Part shown: piece after piece, positions 45,430-54,461 of the stretch
Layout of the letters: each line of letters begins with the position of its first letter
How positions within the stretch are numbered: the stretch's first letter is position 1
Source of the DNA: Alphaproteobacteria bacterium
GTDB taxonomy: Bacteria; Pseudomonadota; Alphaproteobacteria; RF32; CAG-239
Length of the DNA: 64,000 bases
Assembly (NCBI GenBank): GCA_017528205.1
Contig: JAFXPE010000031.1
Coordinates: forward strand, 1-64,000
Direction of reading: 5' to 3'
Position numbers and translations under genes: made by a program
Notes under the pieces: model-generated
Told to the model about the DNA's origin: nothing
The model's input: only the letters and a program-made list of their open reading frames with translations
Database searches by the model: none

Positions 45430-47541
45430 ATGTTTCGCGATAACGAATTTTTCAAGGGTTTAGATGATGATAATACCGAGCAGGCCATCAGCAAAAACAA
45501 GCTGATTGCCGAGCATCAGAAACTTTTTTCAACCAAACTTAGTGAGATTTTGCAAATTAAGGATAAAGCCGAGCGCGTTCAGGCGTTGACCGAGTTCAGC
45601 AAGTCGCCGATGGTGCAAAGCGCCAGCAGCAATCAGATTATGGGTGTGTATGTGGCTTTTCGCGATAACGGCGCTTTTCAAAATATGATTGATTTGTATA
45701 ACAGCACGGAAAATCAAGATTTCAAAGAAGCTCCGATGGTGCGTGAGTTTTTGGCGGTGGCTTACAATAAAACCAACGATCCGACCAAGGCCATCAAAAC
45801 CGCGTATAAATTAATTGCCGAAAATGCCGCCAGCGGTGATGTTTACGGCTCTATCGGCAAGGCTTGTCTGTTGAAGACCAAAACCGCGAAAAATGCAGAA
45901 GAAAAGCACCATTACACCAAGTTATCCGCCGATGCTTATGAGGCCGGATTTATGAAATATATGGAATTTTACCCGGGAATTAACGCTGTTTATCGGCAAA
46001 TTGATTTGGGCAATCTCGACAAGGCGCAAAAAATGGCTCAGATTGTGTATTATGCTTGCGAAAAAGAGGGCGCCAGCGAAACCAAGGACTATTGGTGTTC
46101 CACCAGTAAATTAGAGGCTTCGTGTATTGCCGGTATTGAAAATAAACAACTGGAAGAATCTTTGCAAGAGCTCTTGGCTTATGATGTTCCGGCGTGGCAG
46201 TTTGAAACCACTCGTGATACTTTGAAAGGCGTAAACGAAAAAATGCATTCGCCGGTGATTGAGCGTATTGTTAACGAAATCGACGCGGCCCTGAACGGCA
46301 AAGCGGTTGAGCGCAAAAACGAAAACAGCGAGCAAGCGCCGAAGCAGGTGAGTGTGGAAGACAGCCTTATCAACAACAGCTACAGCTATCGCGGATTGGC
46401 CTCTAACTTTGAGGGCAGTAACACCATTACCGGCAACTTTAAGTTTGGCGGTCAGTTGGCCGATCACGCCATTTCGCGTAAAGATATCGCCTTATTTACG
46501 GCGCTGTTGGATTATCCGATGGAAAAATTATACCCGAAGGGTCAGTGCCCGGAGCATCTTAATCCGAAGCGCAAGTTTAAGGATATTTCCGACGTGGGTG
46601 AATTTTTAACCTCGGTTGATAGCTTTATTCGCTATCATTACGGCACGGAAAACTTTGTGAAAAGCGGCTTGCATTTGGAAGATAATGCCGAAATTCAAAG
46701 CAGTATTTACGACAATGCGGTGGATACGATTATTAAAATGTCGGGCAAAGAAAAGAATAAGAGTTCGGATTCCAAAACCAATATTTCCGCTTTGTTTGCC
46801 TTGGGCTTGGGCGATTGTCGGCACCATGCCAACGTTAAGCAGATTATGTTCGATATCTGGCAAGGCAAGCAGATGAACGATTGTTTGAAACAGGCTTGTA
46901 AAGAATTGGTAGACGGCGATCCGCATTTTGATGAAACCATTAAGAAGTTTCACCATCTGAAAAATGTAGAATTGCGGACGTTCGATTTGCGAGTAAATAT
47001 GCCGATAGAAATTAACGGTTTGTATGATGCGCAAAAAAATGCCGACGGCAAATATATTCCGGCGCAAAAAGACGGTTGCTTGGAAGAACACACTTTGAAT
47101 ATGCTCTTAAAAAGAGATGAAAACGGACATTTGAACGATGTGGTGATTTGCGACGCCTTTTATCAAAATCAATATGACTGGAAAGAACACCATGTAAATC
47201 CGGAGAGCATTAAGGTTGATGACAAGGGTAAATTCCACCTTTCCGGCGGACAGGTGCGGACCGATAAAGTTGAGGGTGCAGCCGAGTTGCCGATTACGTT
47301 GGAGCCGACGGGTTATGCCGGACGCAAAGACAGTATGACTAAGGCAGATACCGGAAACAGCATCACCTTAATCGGTATTCCGATGAAAGATATGGAAACG
47401 CCGCGCAAGTTTGTGGAGCATTTGCAACATCGTACCAATGTTGAGGAAAAATTGCGTCAGTTGTTGCGTTATATGGGCAAGCCGACAAAATTCAACGCCG
47501 GTAAATCGATGCCGACTAAAGATAACGTCAACGAGGGATAA
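45430..47541 (+). CDS. TPR/MAP3K TRAFs-binding-like protein fused to a transglutaminase-like domain
   Basis: A 703-residue cytosolic protein. Residues about 70-290 are helical repeats resembling the MAP3K TRAFs-binding domain (DUF4071, the TPR region of ASK kinases): YPGIN at 181-185 and the DYWCSTSKLEA block at 220-230, followed by AWQFETT. After a linker, residues about 330-660 resemble a transglutaminase-like cysteine hydrolase: LGDCRHHA with C463, EEHTLNML with H554 and VICDAFY with D575, in the order Cys-His-Asp expected for that fold. It has its own promoter region and an AGAAACC-type leader with GGAG before the ATG at 45430. No signal peptide. Function unknown; see findings. Confidence 0.75.
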   Translation: MFRDNEFFKGLDDDNTEQAISKNKLIAEHQKLFSTKLSEILQIKDKAERVQALTEFSKSPMVQSASSNQIMGVYVAFRDNGAFQNMIDLYNSTENQDFKEAPMVREFLAVAYNKTNDPTKAIKTAYKLIAENAASGDVYGSIGKACLLKTKTAKNAEEKHHYTKLSADAYEAGFMKYMEFYPGINAVYRQIDLGNLDKAQKMAQIVYYACEKEGASETKDYWCSTSKLEASCIAGIENKQLEESLQELLAYDVPAWQFETTRDTLKGVNEKMHSPVIERIVNEIDAALNGKAVERKNENSEQAPKQVSVEDSLINNSYSYRGLASNFEGSNTITGNFKFGGQLADHAISRKDIALFTALLDYPMEKLYPKGQCPEHLNPKRKFKDISDVGEFLTSVDSFIRYHYGTENFVKSGLHLEDNAEIQSSIYDNAVDTIIKMSGKEKNKSSDSKTNISALFALGLGDCRHHANVKQIMFDIWQGKQMNDCLKQACKELVDGDPHFDETIKKFHHLKNVELRTFDLRVNMPIEINGLYDAQKNADGKYIPAQKDGCLEEHTLNMLLKRDENGHLNDVVICDAFYQNQYDWKEHHVNPESIKVDDKGKFHLSGGQVRTDKVEGAAELPITLEPTGYAGRKDSMTKADTGNSITLIGIPMKDMETPRKFVEHLQHRTNVEEKLRQLLRYMGKPTKFNAGKSMPTKDNVNEG

Positions 47542-47550
47542 ACAGCCTTA

Positions 47551-49932
47551 TCAGGCTTTGGTCAGGTAACTGCCCATAACTTTTTTGCGGCCGCAATTTT
47601 CAAATTCCACTTCGCACATATTGCCGGAAACGGCAACGATTTTGCCGTAACCGAAAGTTTCGTGATACACGCGGATGCCGATGTATTTAGAGGCTGATTT
47701 TGCGGTGTTGTACGAATAGTCGCTTTCGTCATAGCTTTCGTAACTGTACGAATGTTCTTCTTCCTCGTCTGCTGAATAGCTTTGATAGCTCGGTTTGGTA
47801 GAAAAGGCCGGCTTGTAGCTTTTCTTTTTGCCGTAGCCGTAACCGCGTTTGGTGTATTTACCGTAATTTTGATTGTAGGAGTTGCCGTAATAGTTGCCGG
47901 AGCCGTTGTAGCAGTTGTTGATTTGATTGCTCAGGCTCAGGCACTCGGTCGGCATTTCGTTCAAAAAGCGCGAAGGCACATTGTTACGCCACTCGCCGTA
48001 AACACGACGGTTGAGTGTGGTGGTGATGTACAGATGGTACTTGGCGCGGGTTAGGGCAACATAGGCCAAGCGGCGCTCTTCTTCCAAAGAATCGGAGCCG
48101 CCTTCGTCCAAACTCTTTTGGTGCGGAAACAAACCTTCTTCCCAGCCGGGGAGGAAAACCGTTTCGAATTCCAAGCCTTTGGCGGAGTGGAGGGTTATGA
48201 GCATAACTTTGTTGGTATCCATTGTGCTGTCGTTATCCATTACCAGACTGACGTGTTCCAAAAACTCGGCCATAGTAGGGTAGTTGTCGGTATCGGTCAT
48301 CACGTTGATTAACTCTCGCAAGTTTTCGATACGGCCTTCCGACTCCGCCGAAGAATCGTTTTTCAGCATTTCCATATAGCCGGATTCATTGATAACCTGT
48401 TCGGCCAAATCTGCCGGTTCTATAAGGCTGACAACTCGTCGCCACTCAGCAAATTTTTGCATTAAATCTTCTAAGCTGCTTTTGGCTTTTCCGCTCAGGC
48501 CACCGTTGGTTATGGCGGTTTGCACGGCGGCAAACATTGAGGTTTGTTGCTCGCGAGCGGTTTGTTGCAGCTTTTCTATGGTTTTGGCGCCGATACCGCG
48601 GGCCGGTTTGTTGATAATGCGTTCAAAAGCCAAATCATCGTTTGGTTGCAAAATTACCCGAAAATAAGCTAAAATGTCGCGAATTTCGGCGCGTTCATAA
48701 AACTTTGGACCGCCGATAACCTGATACGGTATGGCCTCGGAAATAAATTTTTCTTCAAACTCGCGGGTTTGAAAGGCGGTGCGCACCAATACCGCCATAT
48801 CCGAATATTGTACGCCGCCGCGGTGCAGGGTTTCGATTTCGTCAGCAATCCATTTGGCTTCTTCTTCGCCGTTATAAAGGCTCAAAACTTTGATTTTTTC
48901 GTTTTTGCATTTGTTGGCCGGACTGTTTTCCGCCACTTTTAAGGTTTTACCGAGGCGAGTGGAGTTGTGGGCTATCAGCGCCGATGCCGCACTCAAAATG
49001 TTGGCGGTGGAACGATAGTTGCGTTCCAGCCGGATAACCCGAGCATCTTCAAAATCTTTTTGAAAGCGCATAATATTTTCGATTTCGGCACCGCGCCACG
49101 AATAGATGGATTGGTCATCATCGCCCACACAGCAGAGGTTGCACGATTTTTGCGATAACAGCCGCAAAAACAGATATTGCGTAACATTGGTATCTTGATA
49201 CTCGTCAACCATTATATATTTGAATTTATCCTGATAAATCTGCAACACGTCGGGATTGCTGACGAGCAAAGTCAGCGTATAAAGCAGAATATCGCCGAAA
49301 TCCACGCAGTTTAATTCCAACAAGCGAGCCTGATATTTTTGATATATGCTCAATAAAACGGTGGATCGAAAGTTTTGTGCGGCTTTATCGACGGTGATGC
49401 CTTTGTCTTTAAGGCGCGAAATGCTTTCCACAAAACTTTGCGGCGTATATTTTTTTTCATCCAAGCCCTCATTTTCCAAAATGTGTTTAATCAGGCGCTT
49501 TTGGTCATCTTCACCCAAAATGGTAAAATTGGCGTGCAAGCCCACAAGCTCGGCGTGAGCGCGCAAAATTTTAACGCAAATGCGGTGAAAAGTGCCGAGC
49601 CAAACCGAATTGGCCATATCGCCGATAAGATTTTGTACCCGCTCTTTCATTTCGTTGGCGGCACGGTTGGTAAAAGTTACCACCAAACAATTCCACGGCT
49701 GTACCGGCAAAGTGGATAGAATATAGGCCAAACGTGTGGTCAACACCTTGGTCTTTCCGGTTCCGGCGCCCGAAAGCACCAAAAGCGGCCCTTCGGTGGT
49801 TTCTACCGCCTGCCGCTGTTCCGGATTTAATTCGTCAAGCCACGGCAAAGAACGGCGAAGCGCGCTTATATTGTCATACATTTGCGGTGCGGCACCGCCG
49901 TCGTCGTCCAAATTAAAAATATCGTCAGCCAT
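47551..49932 (-). CDS. uvrD: UvrD/PcrA-type superfamily 1 helicase
   Basis: A 793-residue 3'-5' DNA helicase used in nucleotide excision and mismatch repair. Motif I is GAGTGKTKV, motif II VDEYQDTN, motif III GDDDQSIYSWRGA, motif IV RLERNYRS, then TLHSAKGLEF and LAYVALTRAK. The C-terminal tudor-like domain (IGIRVYHETFGYGKI, 751-793) is attached by a Tyr-rich linker (about 673-750). It converges with the gene before it (10 bp). Codon use is like its neighbours, so the linker is not a recent insertion. Confidence 0.93.
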   Translation of the reverse strand: MADDIFNLDDDGGAAPQMYDNISALRRSLPWLDELNPEQRQAVETTEGPLLVLSGAGTGKTKVLTTRLAYILSTLPVQPWNCLVVTFTNRAANEMKERVQNLIGDMANSVWLGTFHRICVKILRAHAELVGLHANFTILGEDDQKRLIKHILENEGLDEKKYTPQSFVESISRLKDKGITVDKAAQNFRSTVLLSIYQKYQARLLELNCVDFGDILLYTLTLLVSNPDVLQIYQDKFKYIMVDEYQDTNVTQYLFLRLLSQKSCNLCCVGDDDQSIYSWRGAEIENIMRFQKDFEDARVIRLERNYRSTANILSAASALIAHNSTRLGKTLKVAENSPANKCKNEKIKVLSLYNGEEEAKWIADEIETLHRGGVQYSDMAVLVRTAFQTREFEEKFISEAIPYQVIGGPKFYERAEIRDILAYFRVILQPNDDLAFERIINKPARGIGAKTIEKLQQTAREQQTSMFAAVQTAITNGGLSGKAKSSLEDLMQKFAEWRRVVSLIEPADLAEQVINESGYMEMLKNDSSAESEGRIENLRELINVMTDTDNYPTMAEFLEHVSLVMDNDSTMDTNKVMLITLHSAKGLEFETVFLPGWEEGLFPHQKSLDEGGSDSLEEERRLAYVALTRAKYHLYITTTLNRRVYGEWRNNVPSRFLNEMPTECLSLSNQINNCYNGSGNYYGNSYNQNYGKYTKRGYGYGKKKSYKPAFSTKPSYQSYSADEEEEHSYSYESYDESDYSYNTAKSASKYIGIRVYHETFGYGKIVAVSGNMCEVEFENCGRKKVMGSYLTKA

Positions 49933-50060
49933 GATTATCTTCTTTGAAAAATATTTTGCTTGTATTTAGATTTTTAACAAATTATATATACATTTATAAT
50001 ATTATCCACTCAAAGCAAAGCGTTTTTACGTTTTACAAACAAGTTTTTGAAAGGTCTAAC

Positions 50061-51035
50061 ATGTCGGAAATAAGAGATAAAATCATCAACTTAAAACAAT
50101 ATATGCAAAGCAATATTTTGGGGCAGGAAGGCTTGGTCGAAAAGCTGATTATCACCTTGCTCGCCGACGGTCACGCCTTGGTTGAAGGTGCGCCGGGATT
50201 GGCTAAAACAAAGGCTATTAAAACCTTGGCAGACAGTATTGAAGCCACTTTTAACCGTATTCAATTTACGCCGGATTTGTTGCCTTCGGATATTACCGGC
50301 AGTGAGATTTTTGTGGCGGCAACCAGCCATTTTGAATTCCGTGCCGGTCCGATTTTTGCCAATTTGGTACTGGCCGATGAAATTAACCGTGCGCCGGCAA
50401 AAGTGCAATCCGCGCTGTTGGAAGCTATGGCCGAGCGCCAAGTCAGTATTGGCGGCAAGCAATATAAATTGCCGCGTCTGTTTATGGTTATGGCAACTCA
50501 AAACCCGATTGAACACGAGGGTACTTACAGCTTGCCGGAAGCTCAGCTCGACCGTTTTCTGATGTATATTAAAATCGAACAGCCTTCGGCCAATGTGGAA
50601 CGGCAAATTTTGAAACTGGTGCGCGGCGAGGAACAATTGGCCTTGGAAAACAGAGAAAAAGAAAGCCTTTGCTCCATCAGCATTAAAGATATTGTGGCCG
50701 CACGCGCCGAGGCTTTTGAGGTTCACTTCAGCGATGCTTTGGAAGAATATTTGGTGCAGTTGATTATGGCTACCCGAAATCCGGAAAAATATGACGAGAG
50801 TTTGAAAAATGCTTTGTCTTTCGGTGCCAGTCCGCGTGCTACCATTGCCTTGGATAAGTGTGCAAAAATTCATGCTTGGCTCGACGGCAGAGACTTTGTT
50901 ACGCCGGAAGACATTCACAGCGTTGCCTATGATGTTCTGCGTCACAGAATTATTTTGAGCTTTGAGGCTCAGGCTATGGGAATGACTGCCGACGATATTA
51001 TTGCCCGTTTGATTAAATTGGTGCCGCTGCCGTAG
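50061..51035 (+). CDS. MoxR-type AAA+ ATPase
   Basis: A 324-residue ATPase with Walker A GAPGLAKTK, Walker B LADEINRAP and the sensor region ATQNPIEHEGTYSLPEAQLDRF. MoxR proteins act as chaperones for cofactor insertion into oxidoreductase complexes or for envelope and stress functions, usually with a von Willebrand factor A protein next door, as here. The ATG at 50061 has AAAGG upstream. It is followed after 9 bp by the DUF58 gene. Confidence 0.92.
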   Translation: MSEIRDKIINLKQYMQSNILGQEGLVEKLIITLLADGHALVEGAPGLAKTKAIKTLADSIEATFNRIQFTPDLLPSDITGSEIFVAATSHFEFRAGPIFANLVLADEINRAPAKVQSALLEAMAERQVSIGGKQYKLPRLFMVMATQNPIEHEGTYSLPEAQLDRFLMYIKIEQPSANVERQILKLVRGEEQLALENREKESLCSISIKDIVAARAEAFEVHFSDALEEYLVQLIMATRNPEKYDESLKNALSFGASPRATIALDKCAKIHAWLDGRDFVTPEDIHSVAYDVLRHRIILSFEAQAMGMTADDIIARLIKLVPLP

Positions 51036-51044
51036 GAGAGCCTG

Positions 51045-51968
51045 ATGTTCGGCTTTAATGACAAAAATCTCGATACAACGCACGAAAATCAGGGGTTAGC
51101 CGTAACTCTTGAAGAGCTGATGATGCAACAAAAGTATCTGCCTTATATGTCATACGGCGTCAATCGAACCTCGGCAAATTCCGGCGGCAGTAAATCTGCT
51201 TTTAAGGGACGGGGAATGGAATTTGAAGAAGTGCGGGCCTATAATTTCGGCGACGACGTGCGAGATATCGATTGGCGGGTTTCGGCACGCAAGCCGGAGC
51301 CGTATACCAAGGTGTTTCGTGAAGAAAAAGACCGCGAAATCGTGGTGGTGCTTGATTTGTCGGCTTCTATGGTGTTCGGTACGCGTCATGAATTAAAATC
51401 GGTGACGGCTTCCAAGGTGGCGGCGCTTATCGGCTGGCTGACCTTGAAACACAAAGACAGATTCGGCTTGCTTTTGTTTGACGGTAAGGACGTGACTTAT
51501 TTTAAGCCGCGGAACGATACGCCGAATTTGATAAATATTTTCAACAAAATCGCCGATAAAAGCAAAGAAATATTGATTGAACAGCATCATAGCGACATTA
51601 CGCCGGCTTTGCACATGTTGCAACTGCATCAAAAGGGGCAGGGCACAGTGTTTATTTTGAGCGATTTTCATAATTTCGGCAGCGATAAGTTTTCGCAAAT
51701 TGCAATTTTGGCCAAAAAACATCAGGTGTGTTGCATCAACATATTTGATGTGTTGGAAGAAGTGGCGCCGCAAGATGGAGTTTATGCCGCGCAGTACGAT
51801 TCCGAAAAGGCGGTTTTCGACACCGAAGTCGGGGATTTTAAAACTTCTTATCAGGAGCATTTTCGCAAATTGCGCGAAGATTTGCGCCAAAATTGTCAAA
51901 AACTAATGTGCGGATATATCGAAGTAAGAACAGATGTGCCTATTTTCAAACAGTTATCCACGTTATAA
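51045..51968 (+). CDS. DUF58 (vWA-like) protein
   Basis: A 307-residue protein with the DUF58 signature FKGRGMEFEEVRAYNFGDDVRDIDW and, later, VVVLDLSASMVFG, a vWA-type metal site (DxSxS). It normally works with the MoxR ATPase upstream. In the aerotolerance/Bat operons further genes for BatA, BatB and BatD follow; here a TPR-protein gene with a possible promoter of its own comes instead. No membrane segment. Confidence 0.87.
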   Translation: MFGFNDKNLDTTHENQGLAVTLEELMMQQKYLPYMSYGVNRTSANSGGSKSAFKGRGMEFEEVRAYNFGDDVRDIDWRVSARKPEPYTKVFREEKDREIVVVLDLSASMVFGTRHELKSVTASKVAALIGWLTLKHKDRFGLLLFDGKDVTYFKPRNDTPNLINIFNKIADKSKEILIEQHHSDITPALHMLQLHQKGQGTVFILSDFHNFGSDKFSQIAILAKKHQVCCINIFDVLEEVAPQDGVYAAQYDSEKAVFDTEVGDFKTSYQEHFRKLREDLRQNCQKLMCGYIEVRTDVPIFKQLSTL

Positions 51969-51973
51969 AAAAC

Positions 51974-52002
51974 TTGACATAATAAGGATTTTATGATATT
52001 CA
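51974..52002 (+). promoter_or_regulatory. Possible promoter of the TPR gene
   Basis: TTGACA (51974-51979) with a weak TATTCA 17 bp later (51997-52002), 36 bp before the ATG at 52038. The -35 is perfect, the -10 poor. Confidence 0.45.
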
Positions 52003-52037
52003 TATATCCAATTATTCTGTGAAATAAAGAGGTAAAA

Positions 52038-52985
52038 ATGGTAAAATTAAACGAAAATACATCATATAAAAGAGGGCAGGAATTATTAGATGCCGGCCAA
52101 TATGAAGAAGCAATCGAAAGATTTTCTGAAGTTATTTCCGAAAATCCGCGTGCTTGGAAAGCATTAAACAGTCAAGGGTTTGCTTATCAAAAGATGAGTA
52201 AATACACCGATGCCGTGGAGTGTTTCGATAAGGCATTGGCTATCAATCCGAAATCGGTAGAAGTTTTGAATAACAAGGGCGTTACCTTGAGTATGCGCGG
52301 TTTGTATAAAGAAGCAATTACCTGCTTTGACGAGGCATTCGGCTATGACAGAACTTCTTTGGAAGCCTTAAACGGCAAGGCAATTGCTCTGCAACATATG
52401 TTTTCTTATAAAGAGGCTTTGGATGTGCTTGAAGAAGCCATGAAAATCGACAATAAGCATCCGCAGACTTTGCTCAGTATCGCCGTAACGTTGCAAAAGC
52501 TTAAGCAGTATGATCGTTCTATCTCTTTTTTCAAGAAAGTGTTATCCGGTGATAAATTCAATACTAAGGCGTGGAACGGAATCGGTGTTACCTATCAGTT
52601 GATGGGGGATAATGATTCGGCGTTGAAGTGCTTTACCAAAATTCTGAACATCAACAGTTCGGATTTGCAGGCTTGGATTAGCATCGGTTATGTATATCAG
52701 AAAATGTTTAAATTCAAAGACGCTCTTAAATGCTATAAAAAGGCGCAGGCCGTGGTTAACGGACGTTATACTCACAAGTTGTATGACGGTTTGGCTTCTT
52801 GCTTGACCAAACTTTCCGAATTTGATCAGGCAATTGAGGTGTATAAAGTTATTTATCAGAGCGAAGAAGGTAAGCGCAAATGGGATGCTCAGCGTTCAAT
52901 CAAGTTTGTAAATAAACTGAAACGCAAACAGGCAATCGGCGCTTTGCCGGATATTATTCCGCACGATGACGACGAGGGTGAATAA
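52038..52985 (+). CDS. TPR protein
   Basis: A 315-residue protein made almost entirely of tetratricopeptide repeats (about seven, from 12 to 260): phrases such as GQYEEAIERFSEVISENP and AVECFDKALAINPKSVEVL recur every 34 residues. A basic C-terminal helix and a short acidic tail follow. No signal peptide or membrane helix, so a cytosolic scaffold. Position after moxR and DUF58 recalls the TPR proteins of Bat operons, but it may be independent. Confidence 0.85.
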   Translation: MVKLNENTSYKRGQELLDAGQYEEAIERFSEVISENPRAWKALNSQGFAYQKMSKYTDAVECFDKALAINPKSVEVLNNKGVTLSMRGLYKEAITCFDEAFGYDRTSLEALNGKAIALQHMFSYKEALDVLEEAMKIDNKHPQTLLSIAVTLQKLKQYDRSISFFKKVLSGDKFNTKAWNGIGVTYQLMGDNDSALKCFTKILNINSSDLQAWISIGYVYQKMFKFKDALKCYKKAQAVVNGRYTHKLYDGLASCLTKLSEFDQAIEVYKVIYQSEEGKRKWDAQRSIKFVNKLKRKQAIGALPDIIPHDDDEGE

Positions 52986-53016
52986 CTTCTAAGTCAACAA
53001 AAGAGGGTTTCTAAAA

Positions 53017-53048
53017 AGAAAGGAGGGAATTGTTCTCTCCTTTTTTTG
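53017..53048 (+). terminator. Terminator of the TPR gene
   Basis: AAAGGAGGG and TCTCCTTT pair (about 53019-53027 with 53035-53043), with one G-T pair, followed by a T-run. Confidence 0.75.
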
Positions 53049-53110
53049 TGCTTTGAGGCAGATTGATAAAACTTAAACTCGGACATATTTAAAATCGCGG
53101 AGGTTTTAAT

Positions 53111-53311
53111 ATGTTAAAGGTCATTAAAATAACATTCTATATGTTTTTTCTGCTGGTTTTGCTGGAAGTTGTGTTTTTTGTGCGTGATAATTCTGCAACT
53201 ATCGGTTCCTCAATGCAAAAAATGGGGAGCGATTTTATGAATACGGCGCAACAAATATTAAACGAAGGAAATACCGATGTAAATAATTCTTTGAACACAA
53301 TTAATTTTTGA
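53111..53311 (+). CDS. Small single-span membrane protein
   Basis: A 66-residue protein: a membrane helix (about 4-24, ITFYMFFLLVLLEVVFFV) and a soluble polar tail rich in Ser, Asn and Met. GCGGAGG 9 bp before the ATG is a strong ribosome-binding site. No homologue recognised. Confidence 0.6.
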   Translation: MLKVIKITFYMFFLLVLLEVVFFVRDNSATIGSSMQKMGSDFMNTAQQILNEGNTDVNNSLNTINF

Positions 53312-53369
53312 TACAAACGATAACTGACGAGATTTTAAACAGCTTATAGTGGATATCCTTTTAATATTG

Positions 53370-53398
53370 TTGATGTTAACTTAATATTAAAGTATATA
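53370..53398 (+). promoter_or_regulatory. Promoter of the outer-membrane protein gene
   Basis: TTGATG (53370-53375), a 17-bp spacer and TATATA (53393-53398), about 47 bp before the ATG at 53446. Confidence 0.45.
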
Positions 53399-53445
53399 TG
53401 ATTAAGTATTATACGTGGAACAATATTAAATGAAAGGATCCTACT

Positions 53446-54039
53446 ATGAAAAAAATGTTGTTACTCGCCGGTGTTGCATCGGTTTTTGCGTTTAATGCCA
53501 ATGCTTTTGATTTTAGTCCGTATTTGTCGGCTAAAGCTAAATATGCCATTACAGATAATTCAGTTTCCGTAAATCATGACAAACGCAATATGGATAAAGA
53601 TTTGTTCGGCGGTTCCGCTGCTCTCGGTTTAAGATTCCCGTTCTGCAACCATAGTGCTTTCAGAATTGAAGCAGAATATAACCGTACGGCAGATGCCAAA
53701 AAGACTTTCCATGACGATTTATTAGAAGGTCAAGGCAAAGTAAGAGTTCAGGCTTTAATGTTCAACGCTTACTATGACTTTAATACCGGAACGCCGCTTA
53801 CTCCTTATCTCGGAGCCGGTATGGGTGGTGCCAGATTAAAGTATTCTCAAGGTGACCACGCTATTCATCAAACGGAATTCGCTTGGCAGTTGGGCTTCGG
53901 TGTTTCTTATGACTTTAACTCTCATTTCTCTGCAGATTTGGGTTATCGTTATGCTGATTACGGTAAGTTCTCCGAAAACAAAGTTGAGGTTGAATCCAAA
54001 GCTAATGAAATTACTCTCGGTTTGAGATACATTTTCTAA
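53446..54039 (+). CDS. Outer-membrane beta-barrel protein
   Basis: A 197-residue protein with a signal peptide (cleavage near ANA-FD) and amphipathic strands through to a C-terminal aromatic (LGLRYIF), as in eight-stranded OmpA/Opa-like barrels. Strand pattern: FSPYLSAKAKYAI, RFPFCNHSAFRIEAEYNRT, LTPYLGAGMGGARL, DFNSHFSADLGYRYADY. It is probably a porin-like or adhesin-type surface protein. AAAGGA precedes the start; a strong terminator follows. Confidence 0.87.
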   Translation: MKKMLLLAGVASVFAFNANAFDFSPYLSAKAKYAITDNSVSVNHDKRNMDKDLFGGSAALGLRFPFCNHSAFRIEAEYNRTADAKKTFHDDLLEGQGKVRVQALMFNAYYDFNTGTPLTPYLGAGMGGARLKYSQGDHAIHQTEFAWQLGFGVSYDFNSHFSADLGYRYADYGKFSENKVEVESKANEITLGLRYIF

Positions 54040-54060
54040 TTTCGGACTTAGTAGAAATTG

Positions 54061-54087
54061 AGAGCCGGCAATGTCCGGCTCTTTTTG
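54061..54087 (+). terminator. Terminator of the outer-membrane protein gene
   Basis: AGAGCCGG (54061-54068) and CCGGCTCT (54075-54082) pair around CAATGT and are followed by TTTTTG. Confidence 0.9.
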
Positions 54088-54402
54088 TATGCCGTAAAAT
54101 AGTCACCTCTCCGAGCTCTAGCGAAGGGAAAAATGAAGAAAGAGACTGTCATCCTGAGGAGCGCAGCGACGTGAGGATATCGTGCGTCGCCGTGCGGCGG
54201 TAGTAGTTAATAATGTGGCTGCTTTATTACGCCCGAGGTTGCACGGCGCCTAACGAGATTCTTCGCCTGCTTTTCAGATTCTCGCATTCGCAAGAATGAC
54301 AGAAAAGCGACGGCTCAGAATGACAAATTTTATTCTTCAAGAGATTCTCGCATTCGCAAGAATGATAGAGAAGTCGCACACCGCAAGGAATGGCGCAATT
54401 TT
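54088..54402. repeat. Intergenic mosaic of short dispersed-type repeats
   Basis: This gene-free stretch is filled with hairpin-forming elements. One begins GTCATCCTGAGGAGCGCAGCGACG near 54148, a form seen in dispersed repeats of many genomes. Two copies of a 24-25-bp element (AGATTCTCGCATTCGCAAGAATGA, 54276-54300 and 54342-54366) lie 66 bp apart, each folding as an imperfect palindrome. GGCGG-rich and TTATTA segments separate them. Base composition is more GC-rich than the flanking genes. Confidence 0.7.
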
Positions 54403-54437
54403 ATAAAAAAAACGCCCCGCAAAATCGGCGAGGCGTT
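54403..54437 (-). terminator. Trigger factor terminator
   Basis: On the minus strand AACGCC and GGCGTT pair around a TCGCC/GCGGG inner stem and a T-run follows (54403-54412). Confidence 0.8.
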
Positions 54438-54461
54438 GTTTGTTTTAATCGTAAGCTAAAA

